The position numbers were made by a program, and so were the translations under genes. Positions 19,137 to 27,253 of a stretch of DNA of 64,000 nt are shown here, piece by piece. The stretch is from Thiomonas intermedia (GTDB taxonomy: Bacteria; Pseudomonadota; Gammaproteobacteria; Burkholderiales; Burkholderiaceae_C): the NCBI RefSeq assembly GCF_002028405.1, contig NZ_CP020046.1, forward strand, positions 62,001 to 126,000, written 5' to 3'. A model generated the notes under the pieces. That model made no database searches, had not been told where the DNA came from, and saw nothing but the letters and a program-made list of their open reading frames with translations. Every line of letters starts with the position of its first letter. Position 1 is the first letter of the stretch.

Positions 19137-19703
19137 TCACTGCACCACAAAAGCCGTGAAGTAAACGCCGTCGACCGGCGCACCGTCGTGGCCATGCGCT
19201 GACGCGGGAGCCGCGCCGCCCTCACCCCCATGACCTCCGCCGCCACCTGCGACGGCCGGCGCGCCTTCGAGCACCTTGTTCACCGACTTGAGAATTTCGT
19301 GGCTGAGATGATCGCGCGATTCCACCGACTCGATCTTGTCGGCCGATTCGGCGGCGAGGATGCGCAGGATGTTGTTGCGAAGTTCGGGTGTCATCAGCTT
19401 GACCTTGGCCTCAACCGACGGATCGTAGGTCTTCAGATCGATCTTGACCTGAAGATAGTGCACCGTTCCATCGGTGCTCTGCAGATTGGTGACAAACGGC
19501 TCCATGCTGATGAACCTCAGGTTCTTGGCCTTTTCGGCCGCTGCCGCTGCCGCCATTTCCGCAGCCGAAGGGGGCGCCTTGGGCTTCATCAGGAAAAATG
19601 CTGCGGCTCCGCCGCCCGCCATCAACACGATCACCGCCACCAGAATGATGATGATCAACTTGGTCTTGCCGCCGCCCTTTTCCTTGGACTCTTGTTCCGC
19701 CAT
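19137..19703 (-). CDS. fliL: flagellar basal body-associated protein FliL
   Basis: The 188-residue protein has a charged cytoplasmic N-terminus ('MAEQESKEKGGGKTK'), one TM helix (about 16-40, 'LIIIILVAVIVLMAGGGAAAFFL') and a periplasmic FliL domain containing 'FVTNLQSTDGTVHYLQVKIDLKTYD'. FliL rings surround the stator in other species. An unusual Gly/His/Ala-rich stretch sits near the C-terminus (about 155-178), before 'GVYFTAFVVQ'. The start at 19703 is preferred to the longer frame at 19757, whose extra residues resemble intergenic noise. Confidence 0.93.
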   Translation of the reverse strand: MAEQESKEKGGGKTKLIIIILVAVIVLMAGGGAAAFFLMKPKAPPSAAEMAAAAAAEKAKNLRFISMEPFVTNLQSTDGTVHYLQVKIDLKTYDPSVEAKVKLMTPELRNNILRILAAESADKIESVESRDHLSHEILKSVNKVLEGAPAVAGGGGGHGGEGGAAPASAHGHDGAPVDGVYFTAFVVQ

Positions 19704-19867
19704 ACCCCACTCCCGATGTGCTGAGTTTGGCACGCATGCCGCGCGCCCTGTGCCCATGAAGGGCGTTCAATGCCTCTTCACTGGTCGGTTTAACGACACA
19801 AAGCCAGGGTTTTTGTAGGGCCCCGCCATCAAGCGCGACGCGGCAGGGGGAGCGGCTGGCGCGCAGT

Positions 19868-21127
19868 TCAGACATAGGTGTTCACCAGTCCTTGTTGCCA
19901 ACGCAAAGGCAGCGCCGAGGATGCGCCGAGCGATCCGCCCGCGTCGACCATGGTGGCCTCTCTGGACGAACCTCGCTGCGAACGGGTCTGCTGACGTTCG
20001 CCCTGTCCGCCTTGAGTGCCCACCGAGGTCTGACTGAGCGAAAGGCCCGCCCCCGTGAACAGATCACGAAGCTGCGGCAATGCCGCTTCCACCGCCTGCC
20101 GGACGACGGCGTGCTGGGAAACGAACTGGGCCTGAATCTGCCCGTCGTGCATCTGCAGATGCACTTCCAGCGGACCCAGTTGAGGCGGATTGAGATGCAG
20201 TGTCGCGAATTGCTGCTGCCCTTGCGCTGCGAGCAGCACCTGCTGATTCATCGCCTGCCCCCAGTCGGGCGAGCTCACGTGGGCCGGCACGGTACTGGTC
20301 CAAGTGGCCTGCGCTGCTGGGTTTGTCGCTGGCAGGCCCAGCGTCAACGTCTGGCCGATCTGGCCGGGCTGGGAAGTCGCGCTGGACGCGGCATCACTAT
20401 GATTGGACGACGCGGGGGACAAGGTCGGCAGGTCGACGCCCGCCGTCATGGCCCGCTGGACGGTGGCGAAGCGGCTGGTTTGAACGCCCTCGGTTTCGCT
20501 GCCCGCCTGACCTTGCATCCACAGCGGCAAACGCTGCGCGACGCCGTCGGCACCACTGGAGCGCCCGCCTCGAGGGGCGATGGCGGCCTGACCGAGGCCC
20601 GGGGCCTCGTCCGCGCTTGAGGCAACATCCGTGGCGGTGGGAAGAGGCTTGGCATCCCGGGCCGCGGCCGCCGCCGCGGGCGCCAGCGGCGCCTGCAGCA
20701 TGACGGCGAGCATGGCGCCAGGCGGGGTTGACGCCGCGTCGGCGCCATCGGCCTTGTGCGCGTCCTGCGGCAAGGCTTTGCCGCCCTGGGCGGCCGCCAT
20801 TGCCGCTTCCAGCACGCCGCCGGTCTGCGCGGCAAGCGCAGCGGCGGCCGGACTGGCGGCGGCAGGGTCCTGGCCCTGCGTCTGTTGCGTCGAATCCTTG
20901 CCCGGCATCTGGGTCTCACCATCCCTCGCCGCATGCTGTGGCGAGGTCACGGGTTTGCCGGGTGTGCCCACGTCTTTGCCCTGGGCCGCCGATTGCGATT
21001 GCCCAGCGCGCGAAAGCGCGTCGGCAAACCGGGGCGTCGATTCCGTTGGGGAGGTCGAGGCCGGCGCAGCGGACGGTTCAGGTGCCGGTGCTGCGGGCAT
21101 GGACGCGACAGGGACGATGAGCGGCAT
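19868..21127 (-). CDS. fliK: flagellar hook-length control protein FliK
   Basis: The 419-residue protein has a long low-complexity Ala/Pro/Gln N-terminal region and a C-terminal hook-length domain (about 300-385) with 'TLHLNPPQLGPLEVHLQMHDGQIQAQF' and 'LRDLFTGAGLSLSQTSVG'. FliK measures hook length and switches FlhB export specificity. The frame is open from an ATG at 21160, but that codon sits at about -10 relative to the sigma-54 promoter at 21161-21176, so the ATG at 21127 ('MPLIVPVASMPAAP') is the better start. The gene leads fliK-L-M-N; 164 bases separate it from fliL. Confidence 0.9.
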   Translation of the reverse strand: MPLIVPVASMPAAPAPEPSAAPASTSPTESTPRFADALSRAGQSQSAAQGKDVGTPGKPVTSPQHAARDGETQMPGKDSTQQTQGQDPAAASPAAAALAAQTGGVLEAAMAAAQGGKALPQDAHKADGADAASTPPGAMLAVMLQAPLAPAAAAAARDAKPLPTATDVASSADEAPGLGQAAIAPRGGRSSGADGVAQRLPLWMQGQAGSETEGVQTSRFATVQRAMTAGVDLPTLSPASSNHSDAASSATSQPGQIGQTLTLGLPATNPAAQATWTSTVPAHVSSPDWGQAMNQQVLLAAQGQQQFATLHLNPPQLGPLEVHLQMHDGQIQAQFVSQHAVVRQAVEAALPQLRDLFTGAGLSLSQTSVGTQGGQGERQQTRSQRGSSREATMVDAGGSLGASSALPLRWQQGLVNTYV

Positions 21128-21160
21128 GGTCGTGATTCGATGAACGGTACACCCATTCAA

Positions 21161-21176
21161 AGCAAAACCTGCGCCA
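21161..21176 (-). promoter_or_regulatory. sigma-54 (-24/-12) promoter for fliK-L-M-N
   Basis: Read on the - strand the site is TGGCGCAGGTTTTGCT, matching TGGCAC-N5-TTGCW with one change and exact GG-N10-GC spacing. Transcription would begin near 21150, downstream of an in-frame ATG at 21160, which decides the fliK start. Confidence 0.75.
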
Positions 21177-21237
21177 ACCTGATGGCGATGTCACCACCCT
21201 GCCCGCGACAGGCCCCGCACACGCGCTTGGTCAGGGC

Positions 21238-21729
21238 TTACAGATCCGATCGCTGTTGCGAACTGGGCAGAAACTGCGAGGCACGGCGCACCGCCCATTC
21301 CTGCAGATTCTTGAGCGCGCTGCGCTTCTGCCCCTGGCGCTGCTGGGCCTCGTGCTGGCCGATCAGCACTTCAAAGGCTTTTTCGCGCTGACGCAGGCCG
21401 GTCCACTGCGCCGTCAGCTCCGCCAGAACGTGTTGCTGACGGCCCAGCTCCTGGTGCTGAGCGGCGATGGCCGACTCGATGCGGTCCACAAAGCCGCGAA
21501 GATCGCGGACCTGACTCCAGGCCGTGCCGGCCGAGCCCAAGGTCTGCATCTGCTCACGATATTGCGCCGCATAGCTCTGCAGCTGGACCAGCTTCGCCTG
21601 CGCGGCGCGCAGACTTTCCTGCTGCTTTCCAACAAGTTGGCCAGCGTTCTGACAGGCCTCAACGGCTTGTGCATGCAAAGCCTGAAGCGTTTCCAGCCTT
21701 TGGGGGCTGAGTGTGTTGTCGTAAGTCAT
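21238..21729 (-). CDS. fliJ: flagellar export chaperone FliJ
   Basis: The 163-residue protein is almost wholly alpha-helical and coiled-coil ('LETLQALHAQAVEACQNAGQLVGKQQ'), as expected for FliJ, the stalk-like component that sits in the FliI hexamer. Sequence identity within the family is always low, so the call rests on helix content, size and position right after fliI. The start at 21729 ('MTYDNTLSPQRLETL') was chosen over the longer frame at 21777, which adds sequence unlike the family; no strong ribosome site marks either. Confidence 0.85.
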   Translation of the reverse strand: MTYDNTLSPQRLETLQALHAQAVEACQNAGQLVGKQQESLRAAQAKLVQLQSYAAQYREQMQTLGSAGTAWSQVRDLRGFVDRIESAIAAQHQELGRQQHVLAELTAQWTGLRQREKAFEVLIGQHEAQQRQGQKRSALKNLQEWAVRRASQFLPSSQQRSDL

Positions 21730-21818
21730 GCACCGGTTGACGAATGGAATCCAGCGGAAGTGTAAACCCGACGCCATGGGGCCAGGGCAATGCCCTGCCC
21801 ATCACCTCCGAGAGAGCG

Positions 21819-23180
21819 TCAAAAACTCGACATTTCCGGCAGATAAGGCGTCATGAGGTCGGCCAATTCTTGCCGGCTCTGCGTCAGACCGACGGCCTCG
21901 TGCATGCCCTGCATCAGGAACTGCCGGATGCTCTCGTGCGCCTGCACGGCCTGGTCGAGCTGCAGGTCGGCGCCCGGGGTGTAGGCGCCCACGGCGATCA
22001 GATCCTGCTGGCTGGCATAGCGCGACTGCATCTCCTTGAGCTTTTGCATGCGACGGAGTTCGAGTGGGCTGGCGATGGCCGGCATGACGCGGCTGATCGA
22101 TGCCTGCAGATCGATCGCGGGGAAATGACCCTGCTCGGCCAGACGGCGGCTGAGCACGATATGGCCGTCGAGAATCGCGCGGACGTTGTCGGCCACAGGG
22201 TCTTGCTGGTCGTCGCCCTCCATCAGCACGGTGTAGAAGGCCGTGATGCTTCCCCCGCTTTCCGGCCCATTGCCGGCCCGCTCCACCAGCGCCGGCAGTT
22301 TGGCAAACACCGACGGCGGAAAACCCCGGGCGGCCGGCGGCTCGCCCGCCGCCAGCGCGACCTCGCGCAGCGCCAGGGCATAGCGGGTGACCGAGTCCAT
22401 CAGCAGCAGCACGTTCTGGCCCTGGTCGCGGTAATACTCGGCCATCGCCGTGGCCAGGCGTGCGCCGCGAATGCGGGTCAACGCGGGCGCGTCAGCCGGT
22501 GCGGCCACGACGACGGCGCGCGCCCGCCCTTCGACGCCCAGGATGTCTTCGATGAATTCCTTGACTTCCCGGCCCCGCTCGCCGATGAGACCGACGACGA
22601 TGACATCGGCATTGGTGTTGCGCGCCATCATGCCCAGCAACACGCTCTTGCCCACCCCGCTGCCCGCGAACAGGCCCATGCGCGCGCCACGGCCGACGGT
22701 GAACAGCGCGTTGATCGCGCGCACGCCCACGTCGAGAGGCTGCCGCACCAGCGCACGCTCCAGAGGGTTGATGGGTTTGGTCGAAAGCGTGGTGTAGTTC
22801 GAGGCCAGCAGGGCGCCGTCGCCATCGAGCGGCCGCCCGTTGCCGTCGAGCACGCGCCCGAGCAGTTCCGGTCCCACCGGAATGCGGATGTCGCCCGGCA
22901 CCGGATGCACCCGCGCCCCCGGCGTGAGGCCCTGCACTTCCCCGAGCGCCATGAGCTGCACATGATCGCCATTGAACCCCACCACCTCGGCATCGATCGA
23001 GCGGTTCTGCTCGGTGCTGATGCGGCAGCGTTCGCCCAGACTGGCCTCAAGCCCCTGGGCCTCGAGAATCAGACCGCGCACGCGCACCAGACTGCCGCTG
23101 TAGACCAGCGGCAAGGGCCCGCCCGACTGCAGCCGATGCTGCAGGGTCTGCAGATGACGGGTGACCTGGGCAAAGCTCAC
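21819..23180 (-). CDS. fliI: flagellum-specific ATPase FliI
   Basis: The 453-residue protein is an F1-beta-like export ATPase. Walker A is 'GSGVGKS' at about 172-178, followed by 'VVGLIGERGREVKEF' and 'LLMDSVTRYALALRE' (Walker B region), with the typical 'YASQQDLIAVGAYTPGAD' near the C-terminus. It uncouples chaperone-substrate complexes at the export gate. The GTG start at 23180 overlaps the fliH stop by four bases (GTGA). The frame extends far upstream without a stop, but that part lies over fliH in another frame and is not coding. Confidence 0.96.
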   Translation of the reverse strand: MSFAQVTRHLQTLQHRLQSGGPLPLVYSGSLVRVRGLILEAQGLEASLGERCRISTEQNRSIDAEVVGFNGDHVQLMALGEVQGLTPGARVHPVPGDIRIPVGPELLGRVLDGNGRPLDGDGALLASNYTTLSTKPINPLERALVRQPLDVGVRAINALFTVGRGARMGLFAGSGVGKSVLLGMMARNTNADVIVVGLIGERGREVKEFIEDILGVEGRARAVVVAAPADAPALTRIRGARLATAMAEYYRDQGQNVLLLMDSVTRYALALREVALAAGEPPAARGFPPSVFAKLPALVERAGNGPESGGSITAFYTVLMEGDDQQDPVADNVRAILDGHIVLSRRLAEQGHFPAIDLQASISRVMPAIASPLELRRMQKLKEMQSRYASQQDLIAVGAYTPGADLQLDQAVQAHESIRQFLMQGMHEAVGLTQSRQELADLMTPYLPEMSSF

Positions 23181-23911
23181 TGCAGTCCTTCCTCGAACAG
23201 ACGCGCCATGATCTGGCGCCAGCGCTCCTCGACGCGCAGATCGAGCTCGCTCACCGCATCGCGATTGCGAACGCGCCAGCGTCGATCCGGCACGGCCGCC
23301 AGCCCCGAACCGGCCGACGCAACGATGACGTCGCCGCGCTGAAGCGCCTCGTCTCCCGCCAGCCCGACGCCATGGGCCTCGAGGTCGGGCGCCACGGTGC
23401 GCAGCACCTCCAGATCGTGGGGATGCAGGCGCAACATCGGCGCTCCCGCCTGGGCCGGAAAGGCCGCCAGCGCCTTGCGCACGATGGGCAGCAGCGCTTC
23501 GGGCTGGGTTTGCAGCTCGTGCAGCACGACTTGCCGGGCCAGTTCGAGCGCCAGTGCGACCAGCGCGGTCTCGGCCTCCGTATCGAGCGCCGCCACGGGT
23601 CTGGTGAGGCGGGTGACGAGGGCCTGCAGAGTCTCCCGCTCCTGCTGCGCCTGAGAGCGGCCTGCGGCCAAGCCCTCGGCGTGCCCGGCGGCGTAGCCCT
23701 CCTGGTGCCCTTCGTCGTGTCCCGTCTGTCGGCCTTCTTGGCGCCCCTGGGCTTCGGCCTGCGCATAGACTGCCTCGAACTGCTGTGCGGTCGGCGGCGT
23801 CTGAAAGCTCGGACGCGGCGCGGGCGCCTGAGCTGAACCCGGCGCATCGACGCTCTGCGGCTGCCAGCGCCGGGCGGCTTGCGCGTCTTCCTTGGGAATG
23901 ATGCCGCTCAT
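23177..23911 (-). CDS. fliH: flagellar assembly protein FliH
   Basis: The 244-residue protein begins 'MSGIIPKEDAQAARRWQ' and contains the helical, Gly-spaced stretch 'AQGRQEGRQTGHDEGHQEGYAAGHAEGLAAG' typical of FliH (GxxxG-like repeats, about 60-95). A C-terminal domain with 'LALELARQVVLHELQTQPEALLPIVRKAL' follows. FliH dimers hold FliI away from the gate until docking. It overlaps fliI by four bases and is separated from fliG by a repeat-containing gap of 117 bases. Confidence 0.93.
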   Translation of the reverse strand: MSGIIPKEDAQAARRWQPQSVDAPGSAQAPAPRPSFQTPPTAQQFEAVYAQAEAQGRQEGRQTGHDEGHQEGYAAGHAEGLAAGRSQAQQERETLQALVTRLTRPVAALDTEAETALVALALELARQVVLHELQTQPEALLPIVRKALAAFPAQAGAPMLRLHPHDLEVLRTVAPDLEAHGVGLAGDEALQRGDVIVASAGSGLAAVPDRRWRVRNRDAVSELDLRVEERWRQIMARLFEEGLQ

Positions 23912-23946
23912 GGCCGGAGATCCATCGCAAGCGCCTGTTCAGCCAC

Positions 23947-24019
23947 GTCAGTTCCGCACGGCCGTTCCGAAGGAACTGACGCCCCCTCGGGGGGGAACGA
24001 GCGCAGCGAGTCAGGGGGC
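23947..24019. repeat. inverted-repeat GC-rich intergenic element between fliG and fliH
   Basis: GTCAGTTCC at 23947-23955 pairs with GGAACTGAC at 23972-23980, and GCCCCCT at 23981-23987 pairs with AGGGGGC at 24013-24019. Between the latter is GAGCGCAGCGAG. The pattern resembles a scattered repeat that I recall from Burkholderiales genomes. It lies inside a co-directional operon, so it may be an RNA-processing or stability element. Confidence 0.6.
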
Positions 24020-24028
24020 TGTTTCATC

Positions 24029-25045
24029 TCAGCCGACGAGAGACTCGCCACCTCCGCTGCCAAGCTGGATCTGGCCCGCGGCCTCGAGTCTGGCGGCGAT
24101 CTGCAGAATCTCCTTCTGCGCACCCTCGACTTCGCTGAGCTTGACCGGGCCCTTGGCTTCCATGTCGTCGCGCATCATCTCGGCCGCGCGCTTGGACATA
24201 TTGCCGAGGAATTTGTCCTTGAGCGCGTTGTTCGTGCCCTTGAGCGCGAGGATGAGGGTTTCGGACGAGATCTCGCGCAACATGGTTTGCATGCTGCGGT
24301 CGTCCACATTGATCAGATCGTCGAAGACGAACATCTGGTCCTGCACCTTGGTCGCCAGCTCCTCGTCCTGCGAACGCAGGTGCTCCATGATGCTCGACGA
24401 CAGCGCGGTTTCCACCCGGTTGAGAATTTCCGCGGTGACTTTCGGTCCGCCCACGGCGCTGACCTGCACGCTCTGCGAATCGCCCGAGAGCTGCTCTTCG
24501 AGCACTTCGTTGAGTTCGCGCAGCGCACTGGGCTGCAGCCCGTCGAGCGCGGCCAGGCGCAGCATGGCCTCGCCGGCCTGACGCTCGGTCAGAAAATGCA
24601 GCACCTCGCCGGCCTGCTCCGGCTCGATATTGGCCAGTACGAGAGCGACCACCTGGGGGTGCTCCAGCTTGATCAGTTCGGCGATGGCGCGCGGTTCCAG
24701 CCACTTGAGATTCTCGAGGCCGCTCGATTCACCGCCGTGCAGAATGCGCTCGATGAGGGAGTTGGCGCGCTCGCCGCCCAGCGCCTTGGTCAGGGCGCCG
24801 CGAAGAAATTCATTGGCGCCCAGCCCCAGGGCCGTCTGCTGTTCGAGCTTGTCGCGGAACTCCCGCATCACCGCATGGGCCTGATCGGCGCTCACCCGGC
24901 TGAGCTTGGACATGGCCACGCCCAGGCGCTGCACCTCGCGCGGGCCGAGATGGCGCATGATCTCCGCGGCCTGGTCTTCGCCCAGGCTCAGCAGCAGCAC
25001 GGCGGCGCGGTCCAGCCCGCTGAAATCGGCGTTTTCACTGGCCAT
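24029..25045 (-). CDS. fliG: flagellar motor switch protein FliG
   Basis: The 338-residue protein begins 'MASENADFSGLDRAAVLLLSLGEDQAAEIMRHL', with the N-terminal FliF-binding domain, a middle domain containing the 'EHPQ' motif ('KLEHPQVVALVLANIEPEQAGEVL') and the charged C-terminal torque domain ('LRSQDEELATKVQDQMFVFDDLINVDDRSMQTMLREI'). It transmits torque between stator and rotor. A GGAGTGG ribosome site precedes the start, which overlaps fliF by 11 bases. Confidence 0.97.
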   Translation of the reverse strand: MASENADFSGLDRAAVLLLSLGEDQAAEIMRHLGPREVQRLGVAMSKLSRVSADQAHAVMREFRDKLEQQTALGLGANEFLRGALTKALGGERANSLIERILHGGESSGLENLKWLEPRAIAELIKLEHPQVVALVLANIEPEQAGEVLHFLTERQAGEAMLRLAALDGLQPSALRELNEVLEEQLSGDSQSVQVSAVGGPKVTAEILNRVETALSSSIMEHLRSQDEELATKVQDQMFVFDDLINVDDRSMQTMLREISSETLILALKGTNNALKDKFLGNMSKRAAEMMRDDMEAKGPVKLSEVEGAQKEILQIAARLEAAGQIQLGSGGGESLVG

Positions 25046-26732
25046 CGGACAGCCACTCCTTCACGACTTGTGCCGCGCGCCGCGGGTCTTGCTTGACCAA
25101 TTCGCGCGAAATCGCCGCATCCGTCTCCAGGGTGTTGCTCAGATGCACGGTATCGGGCGCCAGCGTGCCGGGCATGCCGGCAGCCGCCCGCTCGATTCCC
25201 GCGCCCAGTCCCGACGATCCCGGTTCACCGCCGAGCGGTGCGCCGTCGGCTGATGCCAAGGCCGGCTCGGCCGCCCCGCCCTTGGGGCGCCTGCCGCCGC
25301 CGGTGGCGGCCTTGCGCATCGCGCGGTAGGCCATCAGGCCAAGAATGAGCGCGATGACGTAGGGCACGGCCTGGCGCACACCATCCCAGATCCAGGGTTG
25401 CCGCCACACCGGCAATGCCTTCTCAGCCTCGGTCTGAGCGGCCGTGAAGGGCATATTGACGACGCTGACGGTGTCGCCCCGCTTGGTGTCGAAGCCGATC
25501 GCGTTTTCAACCAGTTGCTTCATCTGGCCGAGCTGCGCCGCACTCAGGGGAATGGGTTTGCCCCCCTTGGCCTGATCGTTGACCAGCACCGAGACCGACA
25601 GCCGCTTGACCGAGCCGACCGGCAGTTGCGTATGACTGACGGTCTTGTCCAGGTCGTAATTGTTCGTGGCCGACGAACTCGCGGCGGTGGGCGCCAGCGT
25701 TTTCAGGCTGGGGGTGATCTGGGCGAACTGCTCGGGCGTGAGCGGTGCCGAGGCCGACCCCACGGCGAATGGCGCCGTGACGCCGCCCGGCGGCTGATTG
25801 GTCAACGCCCCAGGCACCCCGGCGGGCAGACTGGCGCTGCCGTTGGAACTGGTGCTCTGCTGCTGCTGGCTGAGAAGATGGCCCTGTCCGTAGACGACGG
25901 AGCTGGACTCCGTCTTGGCGAAATCGATGTCGGCTGACACTGCCACCCGCACCCCGTCGCGCCCGACCAGCGGGGCAAGCAGCGCCTCGATCTGTTTGCG
26001 GTATTGCTGTTCGACCGTACTGCGGTAGGCGAGCTGTTCGGGCTGGATGCCGCTGTCGGCGCGCGGCCCGGCGGTGAGCAGATTGCCGTCCTGATCGACC
26101 ACGCTCACGTCCTGATCGCCCAGACCCGCCACGGCCGACGCCACCAGATGGACGATGCCCGCCACCTGCGCGCCGCTGAGCACACGGCCCGGATAGAGCT
26201 TGAGCAGCACCGAACCCGAGGGCTTCTCCGACTCGCTCAGGAACACCGAGGGTTTGGGAATGGCCAGATGCACCGTGGCTGAATCGACGGCCGAGAGTGA
26301 CTCGATGGTCCGGCCAAGCGAACCCTCCAAGGCACGCTGGTAATTGATGCGCTCGACGAACTGGCTGGTGCCCATGGGCTCCTTGTCCAGCACCTCGAAG
26401 CCCACGCCTGCCCCCTTGGGCAGGCCGCTGGCGGCCAGTTTCATGCGGGTCGCGTAAACCTGCGCGGAAGGCACTTCGATGACCGCACCGCCCCCGGTGA
26501 TGCGGTAGGGCACGTTGAGCTTCTGCAGCTCGCCGATCACGGCGCCGCCGTCGCGTTCGGAAAGATTGGTGTAGAGCACCTGATAGTCGAGCCGGCTTGT
26601 CCACATCAGCGTGACGACGACGAGGGCGATCAGCACCGCGAGTCCGGCCAGCCAGGTGAAGCGCTGGTTCATGCTCATCTGGCGGAAGGCGCCCAAGGGA
26701 TCTTGCAGCGCGGCGGCGGTGGTCGTGGCCAT
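25035..26732 (-). CDS. fliF: flagellar MS-ring protein FliF
   Basis: The 565-residue protein has a first TM at about 24-43 ('FTWLAGLAVLIALVVVTLMW'), ring-building motifs ('VPYRITGGGAVIEVPSAQVYATRMKLAASGLPKG'), a variable middle loop rich in Ser/Thr/Pro, a second TM near 450-470 and the FliG-binding C-terminus ('AAQVVKEWLSDGQ'). It nucleates basal-body assembly in the inner membrane. It starts 60 bases after fliE with a weak ribosome site, and overlaps fliG. Confidence 0.96.
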   Translation of the reverse strand: MATTTAAALQDPLGAFRQMSMNQRFTWLAGLAVLIALVVVTLMWTSRLDYQVLYTNLSERDGGAVIGELQKLNVPYRITGGGAVIEVPSAQVYATRMKLAASGLPKGAGVGFEVLDKEPMGTSQFVERINYQRALEGSLGRTIESLSAVDSATVHLAIPKPSVFLSESEKPSGSVLLKLYPGRVLSGAQVAGIVHLVASAVAGLGDQDVSVVDQDGNLLTAGPRADSGIQPEQLAYRSTVEQQYRKQIEALLAPLVGRDGVRVAVSADIDFAKTESSSVVYGQGHLLSQQQQSTSSNGSASLPAGVPGALTNQPPGGVTAPFAVGSASAPLTPEQFAQITPSLKTLAPTAASSSATNNYDLDKTVSHTQLPVGSVKRLSVSVLVNDQAKGGKPIPLSAAQLGQMKQLVENAIGFDTKRGDTVSVVNMPFTAAQTEAEKALPVWRQPWIWDGVRQAVPYVIALILGLMAYRAMRKAATGGGRRPKGGAAEPALASADGAPLGGEPGSSGLGAGIERAAAGMPGTLAPDTVHLSNTLETDAAISRELVKQDPRRAAQVVKEWLSDGQ

Positions 26733-26792
26733 GAGGGGGCGTCAGGTGAAAGAGGCGTCAAAAAAACGTCGTCTGAAAGCGAGTGGCACGTG

Positions 26793-27146
26793 TCAGGCTT
26801 GAATGTTCATGATGTCCTGATACGCCGACACCAGCTTGTTGCGCACTTCCAGTACCGCCTGAAAGGACAGGCTGGCCTTCTGTGAGGCGAGCATCACATC
26901 GCTCAGACTCACATCGCCCGTGCCCGAGACGAATTGCTGCTGCAGGGCATTGGCCTGCTGCAACTGCCCACTCACACCGTCGAGGGCGCTCTTGAGCGTG
27001 GCCGAGAAGTCCGATTGCTGCCCGGCCGCCGTGGCGCCCAGGGCCGCGGCGGCATTGCCGCCTATCGCGTCGGCGGGCCGCGCCGCCGCCTGCGCCGTCA
27101 GGCTGCGCATCTGGGCGAGCACGCTTTGCATGGGATCGATCTGCAT
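26793..27146 (-). CDS. fliE: flagellar hook-basal body protein FliE
   Basis: The 117-residue protein ends with the conserved FliE block 'LSDVMLASQKASLSFQAVLEVRNKLVSAYQDIMNIQA'. FliE links the MS ring to the rod and is among the first exported proteins. A strong GGAGG ribosome site precedes ATG 27146. It heads fliE-F-G-H-I-J, with a sigma-54 promoter about 65 bases upstream. Confidence 0.96.
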   Translation of the reverse strand: MQIDPMQSVLAQMRSLTAQAAARPADAIGGNAAAALGATAAGQQSDFSATLKSALDGVSGQLQQANALQQQFVSGTGDVSLSDVMLASQKASLSFQAVLEVRNKLVSAYQDIMNIQA

Positions 27147-27176
27147 GGGGCCTCCGACTTTGAGCTTTCATTCCAT

Positions 27177-27192
27177 CCGGTTGAAAAACCGG
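27177..27192 (-). other. inverted repeat in the fliE 5' leader
   Basis: CCGGTT and AACCGG flank a GAAA loop (six-base stem). It lies between the sigma-54 promoter and the fliE start, so it would form a hairpin in the leader RNA. Its function is unknown. Confidence 0.5.
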
Positions 27193-27208
27193 TGTTTTGA
27201 CCCTTTGA

Positions 27209-27224
27209 AGCAAAACGCGTTCCA
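27209..27224 (-). promoter_or_regulatory. sigma-54 (-24/-12) promoter for fliE-J
   Basis: The - strand reads TGGAACGCGTTTTGCT: TGGAAC-N5-TTGCT with exact GG-N10-GC spacing. It lies between the FlrC-like activator gene and fliE, the expected place for a class II/III flagellar promoter. Confidence 0.8.
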
Positions 27225-27253
27225 GCTCCGATCTCATCCCGGAAGCCGGAGGC

